A stretch of DNA of 48,861 nt from an uncultured Veillonella sp. (GCA_934202095.1 CAKPXN010000006.1:1-48861); one strand, 5' to 3'. Shown: positions 1 to 9,039, counted from the stretch's first letter. Notes: generated by a model not told the origin, from the sequence alone. Translations and numbers: made by a program.

Positions 1-1460
1 ACCATGCGGCCTGTACCATGTTCGGCTTTCAAAGAACCACCGAAACCAGATACGCGTTCGGACATTTCTTTTACCAAATCACCGAAGTTCTTAGTATCTT
101 TAGGATCGCTGAAATCAGGAGTAATGTTAAAGTGAACGTTACCGGACAACGCATGACCGAAGATTACGCCACCATCAACGAAATCGTATTTGTGGAATAA
201 TTCAGTAAGCATTTCGATGCCCTTTGTGAAGTCTTCGATTTGGAAGCAAACGTCTTCTGTGATAACAGTAGTACCTTTTCTACGTTGACCACCAACGATT
301 GGCAAGATACCTTTACGGATAGCCCACCAGGAATCGTATTCTTTAGGATCTTGAGAATAAAGACTTGGAATAGCTGTTGGAATATCTTTCAATTGTTCTT
401 TAATGAAAGCCAAGTTTTCATCAACAATTTCTTTGGAGTAGCTTTCAGTTTGGAACAAGATAGCGCTTGTACCTTCTGGCACTTCACGAACGAAGTCAGG
501 TACATTTTCAAGAGTTTGAACTGCTTTCAAGGATTGATAGTCCATCATTTCTGCAGCAACAACCTTTTCACGGCCCATATTAGCCAAGGCTACAACGGCA
601 AGAGATGCGTCGTTCAATGTGCTGAAGAACATGAGACCGCAACCTTTGTGAGGTACATCTTCAACAGTGTTGTATACGATTTCAGATACAAAGCCCAATG
701 TACCTTCGGAACCGATAAACAAGTGATTGATAATATCGATGATATCTTCAAAATCTACAAGAGAGTTCAAACCGTAACCTGTAGTATTTTTGATTTTGTA
801 TTTGTGATGAATCAAATGAGTTAACTCTTCATCAGCCAAGATTTCTTTGCGCAATTGCAAGATATCTTCAACCATTTGTGGTTTTTCTTTTAGGAATTGA
901 TCGATGCTCTTTTTATCGGATGTATCCAAAATGGAACCATCTAATAAGACAACGCGAATAGAGCGAATCGTTTTATAAGAGTTTTGTGCAGTACCACAGC
1001 ACATACCGGAGGAGTTATTGTTCAAAATACCGCCTACCAATGCTGTTGCAAGCGTTGCAGGGTCTGGACCGATTTTGCGGTTATATGGTTTCAACAAATC
1101 ATTCGCATCGGAACCGATAACACCACATTCACAACGCAATGCTTTGCCATCGTCGATAACTTCCATTTTTTTGAAGCCATCATTACAAACGATAAGCACG
1201 TCTTCACTGGAACATTGACCAGACAAAGAAGAACCAGCTGCACGGAATGTAAATGGTGTGCCGCATTGTTGACACAAACGAATAAGACGACGTACTTCGG
1301 ATTCGTTTTCTGCTTTTACCACTACTTTTGGTAAATAACTGTAACAAGATGCATCTACACCATACGCATAACGGCGCAGACGGTCTGTATAAACACGATC
1401 CTTACAAATCGCTTGCGCCTCTTTGGCAAAACGATCATAATCTTTAACTAATGTACTCAC
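1..1460 (-). CDS. FAD-binding oxidase, D-lactate dehydrogenase / glycolate oxidase type (3' part outside window)
   Basis: Read from a GTG at 1458-1460 with GGAGGC at 1468-1473, seven bases upstream; 486 codons are visible and the C-terminus is cut by the window edge. The FAD-binding PCMH fold is seen in FRAAGSSLSGQ (residues 72-82), GPDP (131-134) and GGILNNNSSGM (143-153). The visible end, EHGTGRM, belongs to the FAD-oxidase C-terminal domain. The family oxidises 2-hydroxyacids such as D-lactate or glycolate and passes electrons on; relatives in lactate fermenters often carry a further Fe-S domain, which cannot be seen here. The nearby lactate racemase (2885-4159) makes D-lactate the likeliest substrate, but this is inference. 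The gene ends an approximately 600-bp spacer that separates it from the racemase operon, so it probably has its own promoter. Confidence 0.85.
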   Translation of the reverse strand, partial: MSTLVKDYDRFAKEAQAICKDRVYTDRLRRYAYGVDASCYSYLPKVVVKAENESEVRRLIRLCQQCGTPFTFRAAGSSLSGQCSSEDVLIVCNDGFKKMEVIDDGKALRCECGVIGSDANDLLKPYNRKIGPDPATLATALVGGILNNNSSGMCCGTAQNSYKTIRSIRVVLLDGSILDTSDKKSIDQFLKEKPQMVEDILQLRKEILADEELTHLIHHKYKIKNTTGYGLNSLVDFEDIIDIINHLFIGSEGTLGFVSEIVYNTVEDVPHKGCGLMFFSTLNDASLAVVALANMGREKVVAAEMMDYQSLKAVQTLENVPDFVREVPEGTSAILFQTESYSKEIVDENLAFIKEQLKDIPTAIPSLYSQDPKEYDSWWAIRKGILPIVGGQRRKGTTVITEDVCFQIEDFTKGIEMLTELFHKYDFVDGGVIFGHALSGNVHFNITPDFSDPKDTKNFGDLVKEMSERVSGFGGSLKAEHGTGRM

Positions 1461-1873
1461 TTGAAAAGCCTCCAATCCTATCCTTAGGAAAATTTCTTTT
1501 ATAACTAGTATACGCCGTTCTCATTTCGGTCGCTACCATTATGCATAAATTGTATATGAAATATAAATTCTATAGATACACAATACAAAATGCGACTTAG
1601 TTGAAAGTTGATTTCATTTACCAGAAAAACAAGTGCATTTCCTAGGAACACACATCAATAAAAATATATGATAACCACTTATGAAAGCCCCTATGGGTAT
1701 CCCCTATCAATATGCGTATTCATGGGGATTAAGAGGTTTATAGCATAAATACAAATCTGCACCAAAATATGAATATTTATGTGGATTTTCCTAGTATCCT
1801 GTATATTACACATTAGGAATTATCAATATAAATTAGTTATGCGTTTTAGGAATAGATGCTAAAAAGTACAGAC
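1461..1873. other. Intergenic stretch without gene
   Basis: About 410 bases upstream of the FAD oxidase. No open frame with a ribosome site was found on either strand. A minus-strand TATACT at about 1506-1511 could be a -10 box for the oxidase but no good -35 precedes it. A short GC-containing motif, CCCCTATGGGTATCCCC at about 1688-1704, is followed by CATGGGGATT; its role is not clear. Confidence 0.4.
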
Positions 1874-1924
1874 AAAAGGGCTGTAGCAAAAATGAGGTAA
1901 TCTCATTTCTGTTACAGCCCTTTT
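1874..1924. terminator. Bidirectional terminator hairpin
   Basis: AAAAGGGCTGTAGCAAAAATG and its near-complement (CATTTCTGTTACAGCCCTTTT) form a long stem ending in a T-run on both strands. It lies downstream of the TSUP permease gene on the minus strand and would end the larA-TSUP transcript. Confidence 0.75.
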
Positions 1925-1964
1925 ATATATTTTTCTTATGTTTAGACTATATAGGTACTCTTAT

Positions 1965-2045
1965 AAATTAGTACAGGCCTGTTCTATTTGTAAAAGCATC
2001 ATATTTAAGTGCTCTTATAAATTACTACAGGCCTGTTCTAATTTT
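1965..2045. repeat. Pair of ACAGGCCTGT palindromic repeats
   Basis: Two copies of AAATTASTACAGGCCTGTTCTA sit at 1965-1989 and 2019-2045; the 10-bp palindrome ACAGGCCTGT is at 1973-1982 and 2027-2036, 54 bp apart. Both are preceded by CTCTTATAAATTA. The same pair, in inverse orientation, recurs at 17411-17490, and a related single copy is at 10819-10840. The pair lies between a minus-strand gene end (2077) and a terminator. Function unknown; it could be a dispersed repeat family or protein-binding site. Confidence 0.7.
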
Positions 2046-2076
2046 AAAGAGCTATGTATACGAAGTTCTATCAGTC

Positions 2077-2874
2077 CTAAAACAATATTCCTGATTCAAT
2101 AATCAATTTAATAGCTAATGCAAATACGCCAATGCTCATAAGTGCCAAAATAGCTTTAGCCCTGAGGCGTTTTGCTATTTGAGCGCCTGCTTGGGCCCCG
2201 AATATGGCGCCGATACTGGCAGGGATGGCAATGTTAAATACGATGTGGTTCTCTACAAGATGGGTAATAACACCAACCGCCGTGGATACCGCCAAAATAG
2301 CATGACTTGTAGCGGTTGCTAAATGTGTTGGAAAACCCATGATGTAAATAAGAGCAGGCACGTGTACTAGACCACCGCCGATACCGAAAATACTAGAGAT
2401 AAAGCCAACAATAATGCTAATGCCAATGCCGACTGGTTTATTGTACGTCACCTGATCTTTTGTTAAAGATTCTTCCTTCCGTTCTCCTTTTTTACCAAAG
2501 TTCTTAAAGCCAATTAGAAATGAGGCACAGAGCATAAAGCAACCGAAGGCAAATTTAAATCCCGGTCCAGAAAACGCATCAGACATTTGAGCCCCTATAA
2601 TGGCCCCTGGAAATGTGGCTATACTAAAGATTAGAGCGGCGCTAATATATACCTTTTTCTGTTTAAGATACGCCAATGATCCTGAAATAGCATTACACAT
2701 AACAGAAAACAGCGATGTACCAACGATCATGGATGGGGACCACTCTGGGAACCAGTACATAAACAAAGGTACAAACACGATACCACCGCCGGCACCAATG
2801 ATAGTTCCTAGCATAGCCGTGAAAAATCCGACTACGATAAAAAACAGATAGAATAAAACAATATTATCAGTCAT
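2077..2874 (-). CDS. TSUP-family (TauE/SafE-like) membrane permease
   Basis: A 265-residue integral membrane protein with about eight hydrophobic segments arranged as two similar halves. Each half carries the glycine-rich motif of the sulfite exporter TauE/SafE (TSUP) family: GTIIGAGGGIVFVPLF near residue 23-38 and IFGIGGGLVHVPAL near 162-175. TSUP proteins export or import small sulfur-containing or organic anions; the substrate cannot be read from sequence. GAGG lies seven bases before the ATG. It follows larA by 10 bases and is surely cotranscribed with it, so an organic-acid substrate such as lactate or a related hydroxyacid is a reasonable guess rather than a demonstrated one. A terminator at 1874-1924 closes the operon. 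Confidence 0.85.
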   Translation of the reverse strand: MTDNIVLFYLFFIVVGFFTAMLGTIIGAGGGIVFVPLFMYWFPEWSPSMIVGTSLFSVMCNAISGSLAYLKQKKVYISAALIFSIATFPGAIIGAQMSDAFSGPGFKFAFGCFMLCASFLIGFKNFGKKGERKEESLTKDQVTYNKPVGIGISIIVGFISSIFGIGGGLVHVPALIYIMGFPTHLATATSHAILAVSTAVGVITHLVENHIVFNIAIPASIGAIFGAQAGAQIAKRLRAKAILALMSIGVFALAIKLIIESGILF

Positions 2875-2884
2875 ATGGATACCT

Positions 2885-4159
2885 CTACTCTACAATCACA
2901 GTTGATCCATTAGGGATAATCGTAATCGATGCATCCTCGCCCATGATGTCACGGGCAATATTAAGTGCTTCATCTAATGTGGACGCAGGCGTCATGTGCA
3001 TATCACTGATAATTTGGTGATCACAATCTTGGGTCACAACGATGACCTTATAATGATTTAAAATACGCGCTAAAATTTGAATTTTCCATTGATATGGCTT
3101 GGTTTCATTGCGAGGTACGCCATGAATATCATCGAGGATTTTTTGAGGGCTTTCCATGTTTTTGAAAGCCTCATATAATGCTTGACCACCATGACCTTCT
3201 TTACAGGAAGCAGCGATGATGATAACACCGCCATCCTTACAAGAGGCTTCGCCAGCAGTCATGCCCTTTACGGATTGATATAGGTTTTGGTCAGATGGAT
3301 AGCCACCATTGCTAGTGATAACAATATCAGCAGGAATGGCTTTCACAGAAGATAAAGAACGAATAAACTCATACCCTTCCTTATGCGCATCCACACAATC
3401 ACCTGCTACGGCCTTAATAATTTCCTTTTTACTATCGATGATAACATTTAGGATGAACTGCAAATTCGCTTTTCGTGCAGCGTACAACATATCCTTGTGA
3501 ATCGGATTTTCATCGATTTTACCGGTCCGGGAATGCTCGCTTTCAATAAATTCAGCACAATGATTAGCCAACACCGTTACCTTGGAAGCAACGCCAGGCA
3601 ACACGGATTTACGGCCACCCGAGAAGCCTGCGAAGAAATGAGGATTAATAAGCCCTTCGGCGATGAGCAATTCCGTTTCCACAGCCAAACGATTGATGAC
3701 GCACTTGCCGCCAGATGGCAATGTGCCGATTTCCACCATATTCGCAGCATCTTCAGAATCATGATTGATGAGTTTTTCATTATTTACGATATCCTCGCCG
3801 AACCGATGTACCATCTCTTCGTGCGTCATAGCCCTGTGAAAGCCAGTGGCAATCAGAATCGTAATATCAATCGTCGGATTTACAGCGCGGATACGACGAA
3901 GCAAAATAGGTAACGTCACCTTACTAGGCATGGGGCGCGTATGGTCACTGGTAATGATAACCATATTGCGTTTTCCTGCTACCAACTCCTCTAAAGAAAG
4001 ACTATTAATAGGATGATCAAGCGCATCCTCAACAAGCTCAGCTGGACTCTTCTCTGCCCTATACGCCGCCGCATTAGACACAAGAACCCCTTGCACGAAC
4101 CGTTCATCAATAGACACATCTACACTTTTATAATCATAAGGAAAAGAATACATCTTCAT
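2885..4159 (-). CDS. larA: Nickel-dependent lactate racemase family protein LarA
   Basis: The 424-residue protein matches LarA (DUF2088) in length and catalytic residues. Numbered from the ATG at 4159, SDHTRP is at 71-76, His108 in TGFHR, His174 in INPHFF, Lys184 in GGRKSVLPG and His200 in LANHC. These positions coincide with the residues that hold the nickel-pincer (NPN) cofactor in the Lactiplantibacillus plantarum enzyme. The protein should interconvert D- and L-lactate, although LarA homologues with other 2-hydroxyacid substrates are known. AGGAGG lies seven bases before the start and a TATACT -10 box is at 4188-4193, with a weak -35. Cofactor synthesis genes larB, larC and larE are not in the window. 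With the TSUP permease 10 bases downstream and the FAD oxidase beyond, it suggests a 2-hydroxyacid utilisation cluster. Confidence 0.9.
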   Translation of the reverse strand: MKMYSFPYDYKSVDVSIDERFVQGVLVSNAAAYRAEKSPAELVEDALDHPINSLSLEELVAGKRNMVIITSDHTRPMPSKVTLPILLRRIRAVNPTIDITILIATGFHRAMTHEEMVHRFGEDIVNNEKLINHDSEDAANMVEIGTLPSGGKCVINRLAVETELLIAEGLINPHFFAGFSGGRKSVLPGVASKVTVLANHCAEFIESEHSRTGKIDENPIHKDMLYAARKANLQFILNVIIDSKKEIIKAVAGDCVDAHKEGYEFIRSLSSVKAIPADIVITSNGGYPSDQNLYQSVKGMTAGEASCKDGGVIIIAASCKEGHGGQALYEAFKNMESPQKILDDIHGVPRNETKPYQWKIQILARILNHYKVIVVTQDCDHQIISDMHMTPASTLDEALNIARDIMGEDASITIIPNGSTVIVE

Positions 4160-4209
4160 ATAGGCACCTCCTGTTGTATATACATTAAGTATAACAGAAA
4201 TACTCAGGA

Positions 4210-4395
4210 GCAGCTAAATCTTATTTCCAATCTATATGGTTCTAAATGATAAAAGAGCTGAGGCCCTACTAAAAAACGACTTTGGCCCTGCGAAGGCCGC
4301 AGGCCGAAGTCAGACCCGGCCGGTGGAGTTTTTTAATAGGGCCTCAGCCCTATACATCTTTTAAACTAATTAGATTGGAAATAAGATTTCGCTGC
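4210..4395 (+). repeat. REP-like core inside a 186-bp inverted repeat
   Basis: The core, CGACTTTGG ... GGTGGAG, is at 4277-4328. It is flanked by arms that are inverted copies of each other: GCTGAGGCCCTACTAAAAAA on the left pairs with its near-complement on the right, and AAATCTTATTTCCAATCTA at about 4215-4233 pairs with 4370-4388. The right arm includes the last codons of the ClC gene (4366-4395), so the left arm is an inverted duplicate of that gene end. The region separates larA from the ClC gene and could act as a bidirectional terminator. Confidence 0.8.
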
Positions 4396-5910
4396 TTTTA
4401 ATCGTCCTCGTTCACACGATACTTGTAGTTCATCACCCGGTTGTAGTTTTACATCGTTTAAAGGCACGATGTATGTTCCATTCCGGCGAATGCTGACGAT
4501 TAAGGTGCCGTCTGGTAAGTTGAGGTCTTGTAGTTGTGTATCCACATAGGATGCCACTACAGGCACCTTGGTTTGGAAGAAGGTTTGTACATTTTCCAAA
4601 TTGCTTTGACCAGTCATGGCTTGTAATAGGGAATCGTAAATTGGAGGTTCTTTTAAGAGTTCTGCCACCAAATAAGCCACGATAGTAACAATACCGATGG
4701 CATAAATATTGGAAAAGCTATTTGTCATTTCAAGAACGAGCAGAATGGCTAAAATCGGTGTTCTCATAGCGGCCGCTAGCATACCACCCATGGCACAGAT
4801 AACGAATTGCGGTACGAAATCGGGAGATATTAATCCTACCGATGAAAGTAGGCTTTCACAAAAAGCACCCGCCGATGCACCGATGACGAGCATAGGCAAA
4901 AAGATACCGCCTTGAGCGCCACTGCCATAACAAAACGTGGTGAGTAAGATTTTTCCAAGCACAATGCCGCCGAGGAGCAATACGCCATGAGACTGAAAGG
5001 CCAGTTGACCTACCAAATCATTGCCGCCCCCCAACAAGAGCTGCGAGTCAAAGCCGATAACGGCGACGGTCACGAAGGTAAGCGCAAGTTTTAGAAAGCG
5101 AGAGCATTTGAGCCACTCGAAGAAGCGTTTAAAGGCAAATATCATGCGACAAAATAATACGCCGCAAAAGCCCATCAAAACGCCGACGCCAAGAAGAACA
5201 GGAAAATAGTTGAGAGGCATCCCTGAGGTCACGGAGAATCCGAGGGCCGGCGTGAGGCCAAAGATGGTTACCGTAATGTAATTCGATATGAGCGTAGCCA
5301 CGAAGGTGGGAATGACGAGGTACGGATAAAAGCTTTTATGCACCTCTTCAAAGACGAACATAGCACCTGACACAGGCGCACTAAAGGCAGCAGTTAAGCC
5401 CGCACCGGCACCAGCCGATGTAAGAATTCGCTGTTCACGAAGGCCCGAGTTCATCCAGTACGATACGATTTTACCGGCAGAGCCGCCGATTTGCACGGCT
5501 GGCCCTTCACGGCCCACGGAAAATCCTGCAAAGCCGGTTAGTACGCCGCCAATCATCTTGGAAATGAGCGTACGATACGGCTTCATGTCGAACATGCCAA
5601 GCATTTCCCCTTCAATTTGAGGGATACCGGAACCGCCAGATAATGGAGCCCACGTTAAGAGTCGATCGACAATAAAGGCGAATACGACCATCGCAATAAG
5701 CCAACCAATAGCCCATTCCAAGGAAATATTCCCCATTAGATGCCATCGAATATGTTCGGACTCAAGGATTAAATAGCGATAGGCTGCACCGAAGAACCCT
5801 GCAATAATACCCACCAAAGCCCCTTTAGCAATGAGTTCAGATAATAACACGCGATTCATCGACATATCCGCCAAGGTAGAGCTGCGTTTATTCATTTTCC
5901 AAAGTTTCAT
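4366..5910 (-). CDS. ClC-family chloride channel/antiporter with TrkA-C domain
   Basis: The 514-residue protein has the ClC selectivity signatures in order: GSGIP at 92-96, GREGP at 132-136 and GGIFLP at 333-338. Glu134 corresponds to the gating glutamate, and FEEVH (187-188) supplies the internal glutamate associated with proton coupling, so it is more likely a Cl-/H+ exchanger than a channel. Residues from about 445 to the end form a TrkA-C (RCK-C) regulatory domain, with the family's usual LQPGDEL turn. GAGGAGG is seven bases before the ATG. It stands alone between two non-coding spacers. The 3' end is duplicated in inverse orientation across the repeat at 4210-4395. Confidence 0.92.
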   Translation of the reverse strand: MKLWKMNKRSSTLADMSMNRVLLSELIAKGALVGIIAGFFGAAYRYLILESEHIRWHLMGNISLEWAIGWLIAMVVFAFIVDRLLTWAPLSGGSGIPQIEGEMLGMFDMKPYRTLISKMIGGVLTGFAGFSVGREGPAVQIGGSAGKIVSYWMNSGLREQRILTSAGAGAGLTAAFSAPVSGAMFVFEEVHKSFYPYLVIPTFVATLISNYITVTIFGLTPALGFSVTSGMPLNYFPVLLGVGVLMGFCGVLFCRMIFAFKRFFEWLKCSRFLKLALTFVTVAVIGFDSQLLLGGGNDLVGQLAFQSHGVLLLGGIVLGKILLTTFCYGSGAQGGIFLPMLVIGASAGAFCESLLSSVGLISPDFVPQFVICAMGGMLAAAMRTPILAILLVLEMTNSFSNIYAIGIVTIVAYLVAELLKEPPIYDSLLQAMTGQSNLENVQTFFQTKVPVVASYVDTQLQDLNLPDGTLIVSIRRNGTYIVPLNDVKLQPGDELQVSCERGRLKAAKSYFQSN

Positions 5911-5986
5911 GCATTATCCTCCTCGTGGAAAACATATCGAACATCAGTCTAATCTATGTGGAATTCTCCAAATAAAACGAAATCCT

Positions 5987-7729
5987 CTAAATGGACGGCA
6001 ACAACGATTTCTCTGTCATCCGTTCTAAACGAAGTTTCTCCGCTACATACGCATCAGTATATTTATAACTAGTATACTTGCCGTTTCCTACTTTTTCAAG
6101 AATACCCTTATTGAATAACTTCATAATCAGCCGATATGCCTGCGGTTTAGAAATACCTAGTGCATTGGCCACGTCTGTACGCGTCACTTGATCAGCAGCA
6201 TTGAGCAACGAATGGAAGGCTTTAATATATGGATTTCCATAAGTCGGTGTAACATCATATACTTGCGAGGTTCCATGTAATCGATATACATAATCAGCAG
6301 TATTCAAATAATACAACTGCTTACCATCCATATCGACCGATTGGATAATATTCATCTTTAATAATTGTTGAACATTCATTTCACAGATAGCAGGAGATAA
6401 CTGACAATCATGGATAATATCGTCCATACTAGATTGTTTGAGTTTACGTATACTATACAAAACCATTAACCCTCTTAAGCTAAGTTCCATGTTGGACTTG
6501 ACCTGATTTTGTACAATTAGGGTAACAAAATTATCATCTACGGGCGTCTTATCAAAAACAATGCGCACATAAGTACTTGTAGACTCGTCATATCGAGGTA
6601 CCGGACGCCCTGCAAATAGTGATGGTTCAATAATTTTATCCACACCACGCCCCGTCTTTTCAGCCAATCCGATTCGTTTGAAAGCATCGGCTAATACGGT
6701 ATTACGACTACGAGGTTCTGCAAACAACACGGAATTGGGTGTAATCCCTTGCATAAAATCGCCAGGACTCGTGATTGATATTTGCTCATCGTTAATTTCA
6801 ACACGAATGCGCCCCACTTCTGTGTAATCCCTATGAGAATAAGCATTTACTAATGCCTCTCTAAAGGAAATAGGGTCTATATCCATCAATCGAACAGCAA
6901 CCGGGCCAGGAAATAGTTCCGTCATCATATTGACTAAATCTAACGATTCAATACAGCGCTCAATGGCCTGCAGTGCAGGGATATGCTCTGATACATTCCT
7001 AATTAATTTAGTGCCTTTCATCATGGTGAAAGCAGACTCTGCAGTCGGTATTAAATCCCTGATTCGCTCGCCTTTACCTAGTAGTATCAATCCAGCCATT
7101 GTTGGGTGAACGGTATCATCTACGGTTTGTACTAATTGTAAGGCTTGAGCTAATTTCAAATTATCCAGCTCAAGTAGCGACTGATCTCCTCTATACTTAG
7201 AAATCATGGAGCGCATTCTTTCAAACTCAAGCAAGGACAAATCATCAAATGTCGCATCTAACACTGGATAGACCGACACATCTAGACCATAGGCATTTAC
7301 CATATAACGCCGAATATCACGTAAAAACATCGGGTAATTTTCTGGCGTGCCATCCCCTTTTAACCGTCGTTGTAATGCCCGTCCACTCGACGTATAAATC
7401 AACTCATAACTCTTTGGAACCGCAATACTAATAATAGGTTTTGTAAAACTGTACATAATATCTGTACTAACAGAAATATTAGGCACCGTACGATTAAAAA
7501 TCATAGCACTTAACCCCGCTGTAGACTGGTGGTTTTTATGTACGCCCGTAATCGTCCCATCATCCTCTACGCCAATATATAATGTACCACCCTCTGTATT
7601 TGCCAATGCTACAACGGCCTCGACTATTGTTTCTTCTGAAAGTTTCTTAACATCACTTTTAAATTCCGTTCGCAAATCTTCTATCAACCCTATATTTTCT
7701 GTATTCTTTGTATGCCTAGTATGCTTCAT
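5987..7729 (-). CDS. AlbA_2-domain ATP-binding putative transcriptional regulator
   Basis: The N-terminus (TEFKSDV ... TEGGTLYIGVEDDG, roughly residues 20-65) is an AlbA_2/Schlafen AAA_4 DNA-binding domain. REALVNAYSHRDY followed by SPGDF and GLAEKTGRGVDKI is the C-terminal GHKL-like ATP-binding domain found in this family (HATPase_c_4). The last 120 residues look like winged helices (RTDVANALGISKPQAYRLI). I chose the ATG at 7727-7729, AGGAGG seven bases upstream, over the GTG two codons earlier. The promoter is clear (TTTACA at 7781-7786, 17-bp spacer, TATACT at 7758-7763) with a perfect 16-bp palindrome just upstream at 7794-7809, so autoregulation is likely. Target genes are unknown. Confidence 0.85.
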   Translation of the reverse strand: MKHTRHTKNTENIGLIEDLRTEFKSDVKKLSEETIVEAVVALANTEGGTLYIGVEDDGTITGVHKNHQSTAGLSAMIFNRTVPNISVSTDIMYSFTKPIISIAVPKSYELIYTSSGRALQRRLKGDGTPENYPMFLRDIRRYMVNAYGLDVSVYPVLDATFDDLSLLEFERMRSMISKYRGDQSLLELDNLKLAQALQLVQTVDDTVHPTMAGLILLGKGERIRDLIPTAESAFTMMKGTKLIRNVSEHIPALQAIERCIESLDLVNMMTELFPGPVAVRLMDIDPISFREALVNAYSHRDYTEVGRIRVEINDEQISITSPGDFMQGITPNSVLFAEPRSRNTVLADAFKRIGLAEKTGRGVDKIIEPSLFAGRPVPRYDESTSTYVRIVFDKTPVDDNFVTLIVQNQVKSNMELSLRGLMVLYSIRKLKQSSMDDIIHDCQLSPAICEMNVQQLLKMNIIQSVDMDGKQLYYLNTADYVYRLHGTSQVYDVTPTYGNPYIKAFHSLLNAADQVTRTDVANALGISKPQAYRLIMKLFNKGILEKVGNGKYTSYKYTDAYVAEKLRLERMTEKSLLPSI

Positions 7730-7757
7730 TTTCACACCTCCTGACCTCTTTACTCAC

Positions 7758-7809
7758 AGTATATCCTTATATCTACATTATGTAAATATCTTACTCACGA
7801 ATTCGTGAG
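7758..7809 (-). promoter_or_regulatory. Promoter with palindromic operator of the AlbA_2 regulator
   Basis: On the minus strand TTTACA (7781-7786), 17 bases, TATACT (7758-7763). The perfect palindrome CTCACGAATTCGTGAG is at 7794-7809, directly upstream of the -35; GTGAGTAA recurs just below the -10. This arrangement suggests a regulator binding both sides of the promoter. Confidence 0.6.
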
Positions 7810-7820
7810 CAAAAAAAAGA

Positions 7821-7861
7821 ACAGCATCTATATGAGTAATGATTCACCATATAGATGCTGT
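7821..7861. terminator. Terminator of the alcohol dehydrogenase gene
   Basis: ACAGCATCTATATG pairs with CATATAGATGCTGT around a 13-base loop. On the minus strand it follows the dehydrogenase stop codon by about 25 bases and is followed by TTCTTTTTTTT. Confidence 0.8.
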
Positions 7862-7887
7862 ACAAGATTGTTATTGATTACACTTAA

Positions 7888-9039
7888 TTAGAATATAGAT
7901 TCATAAATACCAATGATTTCGTCAACAGTTACATCTCGTGGGTTACCTGGTGTACATGCGTCGTTGAAAGCAGATTCTGCGAGGAATGGAATGTCTTCGC
8001 GTTTTACGCCAGCTTCGCTGAGGGATTTAGGAATACCTACATCGTCGGCTAGTTTTTGGATAACATCGATAGCAGCCTGACGGTAGGTGCTTTCATCCAT
8101 AGCATCCACATTAGGCACACCCATAACGCGAGCGATTTCACGGTATTTAGCACCTGTTTCAGGGGCGTTGAATTTCAATACTGCTGTTAATAGCATGGCA
8201 CAAGCCTTGCCGTGAGGTATGTCGTACACCGCACTCAATGGATGGGCCATGGAGTGAACGATGCCAAGGCCTACGTTAGAGAAGCCCATACCCGCAATAT
8301 ATTGACCTACGGACATCGCTTCACGACCTGCGTATTCGCCAGCTACTGCGCTACGCAAGGAACGACCGATGATTTCGATAGCTTTCAAATGAAGCATATC
8401 AGTTAATTCCCAAGCACCTTTCGTAATATACCCTTCTACGGCGTGAACGAGTGCATCCATCCCCGTCGAGGCACATAGGCCTGTTGGCATGGACGCGGAC
8501 ATATCAGGGTCGATGATAGCAATAATTGGAATGTCATGAGGGTCTACACAAACAAATTTACGATTCTTTTCCACGTCAGTGATAACGTAGTTGATGGTAA
8601 CCTCTGCAGCCGTACCGGATGTAGTAGATACAGCAATAATCGGCAAGCATGGATGTTTTGTAGGTGCCACGCCTTCAAGGCTACGCACATCACTAAATTC
8701 AGGATTCGTCATAATCGTAGCAATAGCCTTACTCGTGTCTATAGCACTGCCACCGCCTACAGCAACAATCACATCAGCACTAGCTGCCTTACAAGCAGCC
8801 ACACCAGATGTTACATTTTCAATGGTTGGATTCGGCTTAATATTGTCATATACATCGTAAGCAATGCCTGCCGCATCAAGCAAATCCGTAACCTTTGTAG
8901 CCACCTTAAACTCGAATAAGTCAGGCGTAGATGTAACGAGGACCTTTTTAAAATGGCGATTCTTAATTTCGTTTACAATCTCCTGAATCGCACCTTGTCC
9001 AAAATACGACGTGCCGTTCAACATAATTCTCCGAGACAT
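7888..9039 (-). CDS. Iron-containing alcohol dehydrogenase
   Basis: A 383-residue group III (iron-dependent) alcohol dehydrogenase. VGGGSAIDTSKA (near residue 95) is the NAD(P)-binding loop, and GIVHSMAHPLSAVYDIPHG near 260 is the metal signature with three of the iron-ligand histidines; the aspartate ligand lies upstream, near DAGIAY/PTGLCASTGMDALVH. Members reduce aldehydes or ketones (butanol, lactaldehyde or 1,3-propanediol dehydrogenases), and the substrate is not evident. I place the start at the ATG 9037-9039, eight bases after TTAGGAG; the GTG three codons upstream overlaps that ribosome site. The gene is monocistronic, bounded by terminators at 7821-7861 and 9066-9111. Confidence 0.92.
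   Translation of the reverse strand: MSRRIMLNGTSYFGQGAIQEIVNEIKNRHFKKVLVTSTPDLFEFKVATKVTDLLDAAGIAYDVYDNIKPNPTIENVTSGVAACKAASADVIVAVGGGSAIDTSKAIATIMTNPEFSDVRSLEGVAPTKHPCLPIIAVSTTSGTAAEVTINYVITDVEKNRKFVCVDPHDIPIIAIIDPDMSASMPTGLCASTGMDALVHAVEGYITKGAWELTDMLHLKAIEIIGRSLRSAVAGEYAGREAMSVGQYIAGMGFSNVGLGIVHSMAHPLSAVYDIPHGKACAMLLTAVLKFNAPETGAKYREIARVMGVPNVDAMDESTYRQAAIDVIQKLADDVGIPKSLSEAGVKREDIPFLAESAFNDACTPGNPRDVTVDEIIGIYESIF

Noticed and set aside
240..824. Plus-strand open frame of 194 codons
   Set aside because: It lies wholly opposite the FAD oxidase and has no ribosome site; the minus-strand protein matches a known family throughout.
4277..4328. tRNA-like or riboswitch reading of the REP-like core
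   Set aside because: GGCC stems and a GGTGGAG tail recall such RNAs, but there is no cloverleaf, CCA end or known aptamer motif, and the cores sit at gene ends rather than leaders.
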